From: CAZSHG01 sp964459995
GTDB lineage: Bacteria > UBP14 > UBA6098
Assembly: GCA_964459995.1 (NCBI GenBank)
Contig: CAYWOR010000002.1
Span: forward strand, 220,505-284,504
DNA: 64,000 bases
Direction of reading: 5' to 3'
The position numbers were made by a program, and so were the translations under genes. Positions 23,912 through 32,909 of this stretch are shown here, one piece after another; positions within the stretch are counted from its first letter, which is position 1; every line of letters starts with the position of its first letter. The notes beneath the pieces are model-generated. The model was given only the letters and a program-made list of their open reading frames with translations. It had not been told where the DNA came from and did no database searches.

Positions 23912-25873
23912 TCACTCCACTATCTCCACGCCATCTACCTCTCGACTGTATGGGGCGAAGGGTTCTCCGCCGGCTTCGTAGAATTTTGTGAAATATTCGA
24001 CGAAATGGAGCCTCGCCGGATGGACGAAAGCCCCCAGCGCTGAAAGTCCAGTGTATGCCACATGCCCGACCAGAACCAACAGCCCCGCGATGACGATTCC
24101 CACGCCGGGGATCATCTCCACGAGTTGGCCGGCGATGATGTTAATCACGCCTGCAATGACGCCAGTCGATAGGCCGAGGGCGAGAATTCGCGCATATGAC
24201 AACAAATCGCCGAATAGGTTGACGATGCCGTAGAGGCCGTCGAAGGCCAAGCCGTCGCCGAGGGACGCGCCGATTCCCCGTTTACCGGCGATTCCCAAAA
24301 TCAAGGAGAAGCCGACTATTCCGAGAGCGCCGTATTTAAGCCCCGCCGTGCCGATGGGCGTGAATGGCGTCATAAATTCCGGCACAAGGAAATTTGCGAT
24401 GAAAATACCCGCACCGAGAGTTACGGATATCCACGACATAGCTAAAAGCACCGCGCGGACTTTAAGCGCAACGTTTTCCGCCTCTTTCGCCCCGACATAA
24501 CCGCTGATTACAAATCCCACCGAAACCTGAATCACGCCCAAAAACACGCTTGCCGCGAAAAACTCGATGGCATCGCCGAGGGGATCGAACAGCTTGATAG
24601 AGAGTAGGGCATTGGCCACCGGCCCGCCAACGGCTTCGAGATCGATTCCGAACCAGCCGCCGGCAAGGGCGCCTACCACAACCGTCGCAATTCCGGAATA
24701 GAGAATGAAGCGCATGAATTTCCTCGCGCCCGAACCCAGTTTCCCGAAAGCGAGGAAGCCGCCTCCGAGAAGTGCCAAAAGCAGGCCATAGCCGGCGTCA
24801 GTGAGGCATAGGGCGAAGAACAGCGGGAAAAAGGGCGCAATGAAGGGGGTCGGATCGATCATGCCCGGCCGCGGCCTGCCATACAGGTCGGTGATTACCT
24901 CGAAAGCCTCGATTACCGGCGGGTTTTTAAGCGCGACAGGCGGTGCCTCGTGTTCATCTGAGTTAACAACCTCGACCATGGCGGCTAATTCGTTGGAAAG
25001 CTCGCTTTTCAGTTTATCGATATCCGCCTTTTTCGTCCAACCGGTTAGATAAAGGGTTTGATCGGTGGATTCGGCGATGTCTCGAAGCCTTTGCTCGGCC
25101 ATTTCGGCACGGTAAAAGCCCTCAGAGGCCTTAAGCTTGGGAAGCAATCCCTTCGCATCATCTTTGAATCGAGCTGAGAGTGCCTCTATCGAGGATTTGA
25201 CTTCGGTATGCTCAGTTTGAAGCCGCGCGATTTCCATTGCGGGAGTGTCGTGTAGATTCTCGAAACGAAACTCCCCAAAATCGTTGTCAGAGAGGTATTT
25301 CTCGGTTTGCTCAGTGGCAGATTTATGATAATATATAACAAGATAGTTGCCATCCGTATCTTTGCTAATAATGCTCGACGCAAAAAGTTCCGCGAAATCG
25401 TATTCTTCCAGTGAAGGCTCTATTTTTGAGACTTTTGGCAGATACCCAAGCCGAATTACAACATCGCCGGCCCCACGGATTTCATCAAAGCTATAACTGA
25501 AAGCTCTATAGGGGAGGATATCTCGAAGTGAGTTTTCGATTTCGGACAGTCGGGATTTTGCATTTTCGAGTTCACGGCGTTCGGATTCTGTTTTTGTAAG
25601 TATCGCGTGAAGATCGATTGCTTTGACCATCTCGCGAAGTTGCGATGAAGTCATTTTAAGCGGCTCTGGAGGTTTTTCGGAAAATGACGCAAAGAAGTCA
25701 ACCGCCCTTTTGATTCGAACGAGAAGGTCTTCGATGTCCTTGCCCGAATCGGCGAAAATTTCCCGCGGACGAGAAATTTGGACAACACCCATCTCGCCAA
25801 GACGCGCAGTTACTTCATCGAAATCGGCTTTGTGAGCAAGAATGCCCACCTTGGTCATCGGAACTATCGCCAT
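23912..25873 (-). CDS. V/A-type ATP synthase subunit I (a subunit)
   Basis: A 653-residue stator membrane subunit. The N-terminal half (1-330) is soluble and helical (MAIVPMTKVGILAHKADFDE; coiled-coil stretches near 90-110 and 210-290). The C-terminal half has about eight membrane helices, including FALCLTDAGYGLLLALLGGG, NLFGDLLSYARILALGLSTG (with the essential arginine context SYARILALGL) and GLSALGAFVHPARLHFVEYF. It forms the ion half-channels next to the K ring. It overlaps the upstream coiled-coil subunit gene by 10 bases. Confidence 0.95.
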   Translation of the reverse strand: MAIVPMTKVGILAHKADFDEVTARLGEMGVVQISRPREIFADSGKDIEDLLVRIKRAVDFFASFSEKPPEPLKMTSSQLREMVKAIDLHAILTKTESERRELENAKSRLSEIENSLRDILPYRAFSYSFDEIRGAGDVVIRLGYLPKVSKIEPSLEEYDFAELFASSIISKDTDGNYLVIYYHKSATEQTEKYLSDNDFGEFRFENLHDTPAMEIARLQTEHTEVKSSIEALSARFKDDAKGLLPKLKASEGFYRAEMAEQRLRDIAESTDQTLYLTGWTKKADIDKLKSELSNELAAMVEVVNSDEHEAPPVALKNPPVIEAFEVITDLYGRPRPGMIDPTPFIAPFFPLFFALCLTDAGYGLLLALLGGGFLAFGKLGSGARKFMRFILYSGIATVVVGALAGGWFGIDLEAVGGPVANALLSIKLFDPLGDAIEFFAASVFLGVIQVSVGFVISGYVGAKEAENVALKVRAVLLAMSWISVTLGAGIFIANFLVPEFMTPFTPIGTAGLKYGALGIVGFSLILGIAGKRGIGASLGDGLAFDGLYGIVNLFGDLLSYARILALGLSTGVIAGVINIIAGQLVEMIPGVGIVIAGLLVLVGHVAYTGLSALGAFVHPARLHFVEYFTKFYEAGGEPFAPYSREVDGVEIVE

Positions 25874-26178
25874 TTGATGAAAGCCTCCACGATTTGTTCG
25901 ACTGCATTGTCCATTTTCGTTACGACCTCTTTCCGAAGCTGAGTGTTATCGTTGTCGTGGCTCGATTTCATCCGGTCGATTTCAGCCTGAGCCTTCTCCG
26001 ATGATGCTTTCACGGCATCTTCGACAGCCTTTTCGCCTCTTTTCCGGATTTCGATTTTACGAGCCTCGGCATTTTCACGAGCGGCATTGAGCCTTGCGGT
26101 TTCGTTTTTGCGAACCTCGGCGATAGTTTTTTTTGCTTCGGCCTCTGCGATTTTGATTTTCTCGATTGTTTGTTCCAT
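25864..26178 (-). CDS. V/A-type ATP synthase subunit H/G (peripheral stalk coiled coil)
   Basis: A 104-residue, almost entirely charged coiled coil (KIKIAEAEAKKTIAEVRKNE onward) with the size and heptad character of AhaH or Thermus subunit G, the partner of E in the stator. It is the first gene of the ATPase cluster and overlaps I by 10 bases. Family assignment rests on composition and operon position. The 146 bases upstream, to the bactofilin gene, hold no gene; a weak TTGTCT/TATCAA pair on the minus strand is a possible promoter. Confidence 0.8.
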   Translation of the reverse strand: MEQTIEKIKIAEAEAKKTIAEVRKNETARLNAARENAEARKIEIRKRGEKAVEDAVKASSEKAQAEIDRMKSSHDNDNTQLRKEVVTKMDNAVEQIVEAFIKWR

Positions 26179-26324
26179 CTATCCCTCACCTTCGGCGGAT
26201 AACATGCCGAATGTTGGCAATAAAATGTTGATAACTTTTTCTGACCCTTGAGACAAAATTGTATAAGTCATTATCTAACAGAATGATAAATAGCGATTAA
26301 TTATGAACACCCGATGTTGAAAAC

Positions 26325-26675
26325 TTACTCGGGTATCTTTGAGTTGCCCTGAAATTTCGCGCCTTCTTCGATTACGAGAACCTTTGTGATAATATTCCCG
26401 ACAATATGCGCCGACGGTTCGAGATGCAGTTTTTCCGGTGCTGTGATATCGCCCTCGACATAACCGCCGATAGTCGCACTTCGGACATCGATTTTTGGGG
26501 CGATAATCTTGCCTTCCGAACCAACTGTCATAGGCCCACCGGCTTTAACATTGCCCTCGACTGTGCCGTCGATACGAAGACCTCCATCGAGACTCAGATC
26601 GCCCTTAATCTGGCATCCGGGACCGATTATCGTGTTTAGAACTCTATCCGAAGTGTTTCCGTTCATTTTTGCCAT
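26325..26675 (-). CDS. Bactofilin (polymer-forming cytoskeletal protein)
   Basis: A 116-residue bactofilin: a short disordered N-terminus followed by a right-handed beta-helix with repeated turns (NTIIGPGCQIKGDLSLDGGL, RIDGTVEGNVKAGGP, TIGGYVEGDITAPEKLHLEP). The ATG at 26675 has AGGAAGG upstream and lies four bases past the M23 gene stop, so it is preferred over an upstream in-frame ATG. Bactofilins polymerise without nucleotides and often position cell-wall enzymes or ParABS components; here both neighbours are present. Confidence 0.93.
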   Translation of the reverse strand: MAKMNGNTSDRVLNTIIGPGCQIKGDLSLDGGLRIDGTVEGNVKAGGPMTVGSEGKIIAPKIDVRSATIGGYVEGDITAPEKLHLEPSAHIVGNIITKVLVIEEGAKFQGNSKIPE

Positions 26676-26679
26676 TCTA

Positions 26680-27516
26680 TCATCCTTCCTTTTCTGCAAT
26701 TGATTTTTCGGCCTGTGGATCTACAGCTTCGCCGCGATATAGAAGCTCGTAATGAACATGAGTTCCTCTCGCATGGCCGGTTTCGCCGACAACTCCGATT
26801 CTCTGGCCGCGCTCGACCCAATCTCCGGTAGTTACCGATGCGCTGTTAAGATGGCCGTATTTGGTTTTATAATCATTCAGGTGGTCGATAGTTATCACGA
26901 GGCCGAGCTGTTTGTCATTATCGACCGCAACCACAATCCCTGCGGCGGTTGTGAAAACAACCGTGCCTTTCGGGGCGGCAATATCTATGCCGGTGTGTGG
27001 AGAGATAAATTTTCCGCCCATCTCGCCGAAACGTGCTGTTACAGGGCCTTTAACAGGGACTCCGCGTGGGATGAAATCCATTCTGCGAAGACGGCTATCC
27101 TCCGCAACATCGAGTTTGGGCAGAATTCGCATCTCGAAGGGGCGGTCGAGCATCGACAAAAAGCCCATTCCACCGACCTCGGCAGTTTTAGCCTCCGCTG
27201 ATTTTTGGGTGCCTTCGGGTGCAATCATGCTCTGCATCCATTTTCGGAGCTTATTTGTCTCGGCAAGCTCACGTTCGAGATCGGCGATTTTGCGCCTTTC
27301 ATTGCGAAGCATCTCGTTACGTGCGCGCAGACTGCGATTTTCCGCGACGATTTTCATGCTCTTGCCGCCCGCAATCACGCCGAAAACAAAAATAAGCACC
27401 GCCACGCCGAAAAGGATAATCCCCAAGGTTACCTGCCACGCCTCCAAATGGAGCGACAGAGACTTTTTCCGGTTATGAGGGACGAGAAATATTGTTATTC
27501 CGCTTTTTGTCGGCAT
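26680..27516 (-). CDS. M23-family peptidoglycan endopeptidase
   Basis: A 278-residue inner-membrane-anchored protein. A membrane helix at residues 27-50 is followed by a coiled coil (about 55-95) and a LytM/M23 domain with H174-x3-D178 (HTGIDIA), H222 and the H253-V-H255 pair (THVHYEL). All zinc ligands are present, so activity is expected. Its start overlaps the parB stop (TGATG). M23 peptidases encoded next to bactofilin act in local wall remodelling and cell shape. Confidence 0.95.
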   Translation of the reverse strand: MPTKSGITIFLVPHNRKKSLSLHLEAWQVTLGIILFGVAVLIFVFGVIAGGKSMKIVAENRSLRARNEMLRNERRKIADLERELAETNKLRKWMQSMIAPEGTQKSAEAKTAEVGGMGFLSMLDRPFEMRILPKLDVAEDSRLRRMDFIPRGVPVKGPVTARFGEMGGKFISPHTGIDIAAPKGTVVFTTAAGIVVAVDNDKQLGLVITIDHLNDYKTKYGHLNSASVTTGDWVERGQRIGVVGETGHARGTHVHYELLYRGEAVDPQAEKSIAEKEG

Positions 27517-28409
27517 CAGCTATTCGAGATAAGTTCTATAATTCGCAAAAGATCCTCTTTAGAGTAGAAATCGATAACAATTGAGCCGCCGTCCGATCCG
27601 CTATCTATAACAACCTTCGTTCCAAAGAACAGTTCGAGTTCCTCCTGAAGCGATTTGATTTCCGGTGAGAGCGGTTTTTTCGCGCCAGCCCGAAGTGTCT
27701 GTAGGTCCGATTTTTTTTGGCCTCGGCGATGACGGGGCGAGGGTTTCTCATTCCTTGCGATTATGTCCAGTCTTTCGACCGACAATCCCCGTGATATTGC
27801 CAGTTTGGCAAGGCGTAACATTCTTTCCTCATCGCCTGCGGCGAGAAGCGCTCGCGCATGACCGGCAGATAGCTTGCCTTCCGCGATGAAATCCTGAACT
27901 TCCCTCGGTAGCGAAATCAATCGAAGCGTATTCGCAATCGTCGAACGGGACTTGCCCACTTTTCCGGCAATCTGCTCCTGTGTTAGGTCGAAATCGTCGA
28001 TAAGATGCTTGTAGGCGTAAGCTTCTTCGATAGGGTTGAGATCCTCGCGTTGAATATTCTCCACAAGGCTGAAAAAGAAAAGGGCAGAGGGGTCTTTTTC
28101 TTTGAGAATAAGGGCGGGAATACGTTTTTTGCCGGCAAGTATCGAAGCTCTCAGACGTCTTTCGCCGGCGATAATCTCGAAACCGTCATCGGTTTTGACA
28201 ACGAGGATAGGTTGAAGCACACCTTGCGCCTTTATCGACTCGGCGAGAGACTGCAAAGCCTCTTCATCGAACTCTTTGCGGGGCTGGTCCGGGTTGGGTT
28301 TGACCTGATTGACCGGAATACTGAGGATTTCATCACCGGAGAGAACCTCTGCAACCGAACCCGGCAGAAGAGCCTCAAGCCCCCTTCCGAGCGCTTTCCT
28401 TGTGCCCAT
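27516..28409 (-). CDS. parB: Chromosome-partitioning protein ParB
   Basis: A 297-residue ParB/Spo0J. It begins TRKALGRGLEALLPG, the ParA-interacting N-terminus; residues about 30-120 hold the CTP-binding ParB/Srx core (PDQPRKEFDEEAL, GERRLRAS, ENIQREDLNPIEEA); a helix-turn-helix follows (EQIAGKVGKSRSTIANTLRL) and a C-terminal dimerisation segment. It overlaps parA by 35 bases. I saw no perfect 16-base parS site in the window. Confidence 0.97.
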   Translation of the reverse strand: MGTRKALGRGLEALLPGSVAEVLSGDEILSIPVNQVKPNPDQPRKEFDEEALQSLAESIKAQGVLQPILVVKTDDGFEIIAGERRLRASILAGKKRIPALILKEKDPSALFFFSLVENIQREDLNPIEEAYAYKHLIDDFDLTQEQIAGKVGKSRSTIANTLRLISLPREVQDFIAEGKLSAGHARALLAAGDEERMLRLAKLAISRGLSVERLDIIARNEKPSPRHRRGQKKSDLQTLRAGAKKPLSPEIKSLQEELELFFGTKVVIDSGSDGGSIVIDFYSKEDLLRIIELISNS

Positions 28410-29163
28410 TCATAACCTCCTTGGCCAGATTCAGGTAGTTTTTTGAACCGTTAGAACCGACATCGTAGAGAATCACAGGTTTGCCGAAACTTGGCGCTTC
28501 GGAAAGCCGGACATTCCGATGGATTATGGTTTTATAGACAGTGTTTCCGAAATAGCTCCGCGCCTCGTCGGCTACCTGCCTCGAAAGGTTCAGCCTTTTA
28601 TCGAACATAGTAAGAAGAACCCCTTCGACCTTTAACTCCGGGTTCAGCTCCCTCTGGACGAGTCTAAGGGTGGTAAGTAATTGCCCGAGGCCTTCGAGAG
28701 CATAATATTCGCACTGAATAGGAATAAGCACGGAATCTGCGGCGATAAGCGAATTGAGTGTGAGCAGACCGAGACTTGGCGGGCAATCGATGATGATAAA
28801 ATCATAATCTTCCGCGACAGCGTCAAGAGCTTCTCTGAGCTTGTATTCCCTTTTCGGATCCTCGACAAGCTCTACCTGTGCGCCAACGAGTCGGATATGA
28901 CTCGGAATTACCTGAAGATACTCGAGGTCGGGATATTTCTGAACCGCCTCTTTCGCCTCGACATTGCCGAGCAGAACTTCATAAACACAAGGCGTGTGCG
29001 AACCAACTCGAATCCCGAATCCGCTTCCGGCATTGCCCTGCGGATCCATATCGACTAGGAGGGTTCGAGCCTCCGCGGCGGCCAATGAGGCCGCCAGATT
29101 CACGGCGGTAGTCGTTTTGCCGACACCGCCCTTTTGATTTGCTATGGCTATCTTTCTTGTCAA
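28375..29163 (-). CDS. parA: Chromosome-partitioning ATPase ParA/Soj
   Basis: A 262-residue Walker-type ATPase with the deviant P-loop KGGVGKTTTAVNLAA (residues 10-24), DMDPQGNAGSGF and the IIDCPPSLGLLTLNS switch region. It drives segregation with ParB bound at parS. Overlap with parB and the co-directional M23 and bactofilin genes point to a four-gene unit. A TATAAT on the minus strand at 29222-29227 could be its -10 element, though the matching -35 (TTGCGT) is only 15 bases away. Confidence 0.97.
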   Translation of the reverse strand: MTRKIAIANQKGGVGKTTTAVNLAASLAAAEARTLLVDMDPQGNAGSGFGIRVGSHTPCVYEVLLGNVEAKEAVQKYPDLEYLQVIPSHIRLVGAQVELVEDPKREYKLREALDAVAEDYDFIIIDCPPSLGLLTLNSLIAADSVLIPIQCEYYALEGLGQLLTTLRLVQRELNPELKVEGVLLTMFDKRLNLSRQVADEARSYFGNTVYKTIIHRNVRLSEAPSFGKPVILYDVGSNGSKNYLNLAKEVMNGHKESARKGA

Positions 29164-29315
29164 ATCGAGTCCTCTTAGGGCTGACGCGGATAACTCTCCG
29201 CAACTTAATTAGACTTACAATATTATAAGATGAGTGCTCCAAACGCAAGGTTTTTCTCATAATGTGGATAACTTCGGCGAAAGAACTTCGTAAAAAAAGA
29301 TAACTCAGAGCGAAC

Positions 29316-29344
29316 TTGACAGTTTGCGAAAGGCGTATTATATT
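29316..29344 (+). promoter_or_regulatory. Strong predicted promoter of the secreted-protein gene at 29372
   Basis: Perfect TTGACA and TATATT with 17 bases between them, 27 bases before the ATG at 29372. Confidence 0.7.
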
Positions 29345-29371
29345 GTTACTTATAATTCTGGAGGTCAAATA

Positions 29372-31678
29372 ATGAAAAAACAGATATTTCTCTCGATTGC
29401 TCTTCTTGCTGTATCTATTTGCTACGGCTATTCATTCCGTTTGCCGGTAGTTTTTTGGGATACCCCTTCGGTATTCGCGAGTTGCACCCTCGGCGTAGAA
29501 CCCGGCGCGACGGATGGCTATGATTTGACATTCGATTTCCCCGCGATTCCCTTTACAATGGTTTTCGATGCCCAATCTGTTCTCGAAGGCAGTCTCACAA
29601 ACCTTCGCAACGATATCCGCTCGGATACTGATACTCTGCATATCTGGAAAATTCAGTTCATGAATTTCACCGCACCGAGTATCACTGCGAGATGGAGCCG
29701 GTCGATGGTGCCTTCGGATACATTAAGGCACATGTCCATCGCCTATGGCACCCTCCCGGACACCACGCTTGCATGGATCGATATGAACACGAACGACAGT
29801 CTCGTTGTTCCTGTGGGCTATTTCTGTTTCATCAGGCTCGAACAGAATGTTACGCCGTCGCCGACTGATACAATCCCGCCCACTATATCGAACTGGGTTC
29901 CCGAGGACGGCGATACTGGTGTTAGCACCACCACAACGATCTCCTTCATGGCTTTCGACAGCGGGGGCATCGACACAACATTATGGAATACAAAGCTTTG
30001 GCTCGACGACAGCGACGTAAGCTGGTTCTGCACACGTTTGCCCTTCGCCGGAGGAATGCAGGTTATATATACCCCCTTCCTTCCGCTTACTGCGGGGCAT
30101 ACATATACGGCCATCGCGCAGGTTCAGGATTTCGGCTCTCCGCCGAATGTGGTCGCCGACACGATAACATTCACTGTGGGTTCTTCAACTCCGGATTCGA
30201 TTTTCGAGGTAACCGTTTGGGCGATGCTTGCAGGTTTTCCGCCGCCGCCATCCTATTCGGGCACGAAGATAACATTCACCGAGCTTGGAATATGGGACAC
30301 AACGGAGGCTTCGGGAATGGTAGTGTTTCCGACGATTCCCATGGGGTCGTATAATATAGTGGCAACCCGTGACGGCTACTATACTTCCGGTGCTTTTGCG
30401 ACAATCGCCAGCGACACGACTATTATGTTCGCTTTGGAGTCAGACACAACCGGCGGCGGAGGCGGACTTACAATCGACGGCACCGTGGAACTCGAGGGAA
30501 CATCGGATTTCTCCGGAAGTCAGGTTATCGCTCTTAATACCCTCGATTCGACATTATATTCCGTAACTACAAATTCTATCGGTAATTACAGCATCTCAGG
30601 GCTTTCGCCGGGGCTATATAAGGTCACAGCCGCTCATGACGGCTATTTGCCCGATTCAGCATACGCATTGATGTTCTTCTCGGACACGACAATATATTTC
30701 ACCCTCGAGAGGACTGAAACCGCCCAGCTAATCATCATCGACTGGGACAACGGCGATACCCCTATTCCCGGAGGTTTCGGCCCTGCGGAAGCTCTCTATA
30801 ACGAACTTAGCGGTAGAATTAGCGATATTGCGATAACCAGCCAAGACCCCAATGTTTCAACTATGAATCTCGTTGGCGTTACAGCTGTAATTGTGGTAAC
30901 AGGCAATCGACTTGGGGTAAACACGATTATCGATAATGCATCGCTTGTCGCATTGAGAGATTTCGTTCTCGGTGGCGGCAATATCTATTGGGAAGGCCCC
31001 GATGCCGGCACGGACTATTCGACCGGACCGCCCGCGGCTCAGGATTTCTTCTATCTCTTCGGTGTGGATGTCGTCGATCAGGGCGAATCCGCTGTTACGG
31101 GAAATGTTCAGAGCCTGCAGATATCGACGTTATTCAGCATTGCGGATACAATGCCCTATTACTACCGCTCCGAAGCTGACCATTATGTCGATGTCTTCTC
31201 CAATATCACATCTACAACTGTCGGTTTTGCGCTTAACGGCCCTTACACGGGCGCAGGATTTCCACGTATCACAAGAAATACAACAGCCGGAACACATCGA
31301 TATCTCAGTAGTGTTTATTCCACTGCAATCAGCGATGACGAACTGAGATATTCGCATATCTGGTCGATTATTTATGACCTTCTGAACTTGACGGATATTC
31401 CCGAAAAAAGGTTGCCTCGCGAAATAGATTTAATATCAGTAAATCCGAATCCATTCAATGCATCGTGTCGTATTTCCGCAATGGGAGATGTCGAAATATA
31501 CAGCCTTAACGGCCAATTGGTCTCGCGCTTTATCGCTATAAATGAAAGCCGGGTTGAAACTGTCTGGGATGCGCGCGATTTGTCCGGACGCGAATTGCCC
31601 TCGGGTGTTTATCTTGCGGTTGTCAGGGGCGACGACGGCAGAATTCTCGGCGGGAGGCAGATATCAGTCGTGCGCTAA
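29372..31678 (+). CDS. Large secreted multidomain protein with C-terminal sorting domain
   Basis: A 768-residue exported protein. The ATG at 29372 has GGAGG at the right distance and gives a signal peptide (KKQIFLSIALLAVSICYG). Domains in order: an N-terminal beta region, an Ig-like Big_5-type domain around 165-275 (IPPTISNWVPEDGDTGV), two carboxypeptidase-regulatory-like repeats around 290-440 (GSYNIVATRDGYY, GLYKVTAAHDGYL), an unrecognised domain (LIIIDWDNGDTPIPG onward) and a tail with NPNPFNASCR, VEIYSLNGQLV and LPSGVYLAVV. The tail matches those of both subtilases here. Its specific function is unknown. Confidence 0.8.
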   Translation: MKKQIFLSIALLAVSICYGYSFRLPVVFWDTPSVFASCTLGVEPGATDGYDLTFDFPAIPFTMVFDAQSVLEGSLTNLRNDIRSDTDTLHIWKIQFMNFTAPSITARWSRSMVPSDTLRHMSIAYGTLPDTTLAWIDMNTNDSLVVPVGYFCFIRLEQNVTPSPTDTIPPTISNWVPEDGDTGVSTTTTISFMAFDSGGIDTTLWNTKLWLDDSDVSWFCTRLPFAGGMQVIYTPFLPLTAGHTYTAIAQVQDFGSPPNVVADTITFTVGSSTPDSIFEVTVWAMLAGFPPPPSYSGTKITFTELGIWDTTEASGMVVFPTIPMGSYNIVATRDGYYTSGAFATIASDTTIMFALESDTTGGGGGLTIDGTVELEGTSDFSGSQVIALNTLDSTLYSVTTNSIGNYSISGLSPGLYKVTAAHDGYLPDSAYALMFFSDTTIYFTLERTETAQLIIIDWDNGDTPIPGGFGPAEALYNELSGRISDIAITSQDPNVSTMNLVGVTAVIVVTGNRLGVNTIIDNASLVALRDFVLGGGNIYWEGPDAGTDYSTGPPAAQDFFYLFGVDVVDQGESAVTGNVQSLQISTLFSIADTMPYYYRSEADHYVDVFSNITSTTVGFALNGPYTGAGFPRITRNTTAGTHRYLSSVYSTAISDDELRYSHIWSIIYDLLNLTDIPEKRLPREIDLISVNPNPFNASCRISAMGDVEIYSLNGQLVSRFIAINESRVETVWDARDLSGRELPSGVYLAVVRGDDGRILGGRQISVVR

Positions 31679-31686
31679 TTTTCATA

Positions 31687-32436
31687 TTGACTCTTCTTTT
31701 TCTAGCCTGCGCGGGAAGCCGCGAGGTTATTCGATTCGAGCCGGCCAAAATCACACTCGACGAGCTGATTGAGAATATGAAACTCCACGACAGCCGCCTC
31801 GACGGTATTATGGGGCGCATGAGCATATCTATCGAGACCCCGACAATGGAATCCTCTTTTGAGGCGGATTATTATTTCTCTGCGCCGGATTCCTTCCGTG
31901 CGAATATCCGTGGGCTTTTGGGCACGACACCCGGTGCTCTTGTAAATATCGGCGATTCCACCGCGGCCTATTTCCCCGGGCAGGGGACGCTTTATGTCGC
32001 GGTGGCGGAACCGGGAATAGAAAATCCGGTGTTAGGTCTAAATATGGAATTTGCCGATTTGGTTCGGGCGTTGTCCGGAATATTTGGTGTTGACGAATTG
32101 GATTCCTTTGTTGCCTTCGAGGATCTGCGCAATTTTTATGAACTGATCTATCTCAACGACGGCGATTTCGTGCGCGCAGAGATTCTGCCTTCGCGATGGG
32201 TGTTAGGAAGCAAGCAAATTTACAATCAAGACGGGACCTCGCTTCTCGATATTAGCTACGGCGGCTTTACGGAAATTCAGGGAATGACGAGGGCAACGGA
32301 AATTACTATCATAAATCCGATGCGAAATGAAAAGGTCAAAGTCGAGATTAAGAAGGAATATATCGGCCGGGAACTGCCGAAAGGTATATTTGAACTCGGA
32401 GTTCCGGAAAATGTAGCGGTCGTGTATATGCTGTAA
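31687..32436 (+). CDS. Lipoprotein resembling the DUF4292/LolB-like fold
   Basis: A 249-residue lipoprotein with lipobox FLACAGS close to the start. The only conventional start in frame is TTG at 31687, giving a very short signal region (LTLLFLAC); the frame is open upstream into the preceding gene (SRALIFILTLLFLAC), so the true start may differ. The mature part has IDGIMGRMSIS-like strands, APDSFRANIRGLLGTTPGAL and ADLVRALSGIFG, recalling LolA/LolB-type half-barrels and DUF4292. A role in outer-membrane lipoprotein or lipid handling is possible. It follows the secreted-protein gene by 8 bases. Confidence 0.6.
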   Translation: MTLLFLACAGSREVIRFEPAKITLDELIENMKLHDSRLDGIMGRMSISIETPTMESSFEADYYFSAPDSFRANIRGLLGTTPGALVNIGDSTAAYFPGQGTLYVAVAEPGIENPVLGLNMEFADLVRALSGIFGVDELDSFVAFEDLRNFYELIYLNDGDFVRAEILPSRWVLGSKQIYNQDGTSLLDISYGGFTEIQGMTRATEITIINPMRNEKVKVEIKKEYIGRELPKGIFELGVPENVAVVYML

Positions 32437-32446
32437 AAGGGGCATT

Positions 32447-32845
32447 TTGCGGAAGAAGAATGCGACAAAATATGGCAACGCTTTGCTAATCGGATTGGCA
32501 CTGGGATTTCTCTTCGTCCTTATCACACCCAGATGTCAGGAACCTTCACAGGTCGATACTTACACACAAACGCGTATAAAACGCGATCCCGGCCTCGCTT
32601 TCGTAATCGATTCGCTCCGCGCCGAGGGTTTCTCGGTTGTGAGCCATTATCCCATATATGTCCGTTTCATCAAAGCGAAAGTTGACGGCGACCCTGTTGT
32701 CGTGGCCTTTTCAATCGCACGAGCCTTGGCACATCACACGGGAATTCCCGACATCAAAGCACAGCTCGATTTGGCCGATGGTAGCTACATCGTCGATCCG
32801 CAACGCGGCCTAATCGACCCATCAGAGATTATCGTCCCAAAATAA
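32447..32845 (+). CDS. Small membrane-anchored protein of unknown function
   Basis: A 132-residue protein starting with TTG at 32447 behind AAAAGGGG. It has a basic N-terminus, one membrane helix (residues 12-27) and a soluble part with alternating strands and helices (FVIDSLRAEGFSVVSHYPIY, VVVAFSIARALAHHTGIP, GSYIVDPQRGLIDPSEIIVP). It is the last gene before a bidirectional terminator and is probably co-transcribed with the lipoprotein gene 10 bases upstream. I do not recognise the family. Confidence 0.6.
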   Translation: MRKKNATKYGNALLIGLALGFLFVLITPRCQEPSQVDTYTQTRIKRDPGLAFVIDSLRAEGFSVVSHYPIYVRFIKAKVDGDPVVVAFSIARALAHHTGIPDIKAQLDLADGSYIVDPQRGLIDPSEIIVPK

Positions 32846-32860
32846 CACCGAAATGAAGCA

Positions 32861-32896
32861 AAAAAAAAGCGGGAACCGAAGCTCCCGCTTTTTTTG
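32861..32896. terminator. Bidirectional intrinsic terminator
   Basis: AGCGGGA and TCCCGCT form a seven-base-pair stem with an eight-base loop, flanked by eight A on the left and seven T on the right. It lies between convergent genes ending at 32845 and 32910 and can serve both. Confidence 0.85.
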
Positions 32897-32909
32897 TTCT
32901 GTGCAAAGG

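Noticed and set aside
26179..26324. Replication origin or parS site beside parAB
   Set aside because: No DnaA-box cluster and no 16-base parS palindrome are visible in the gaps around these genes.
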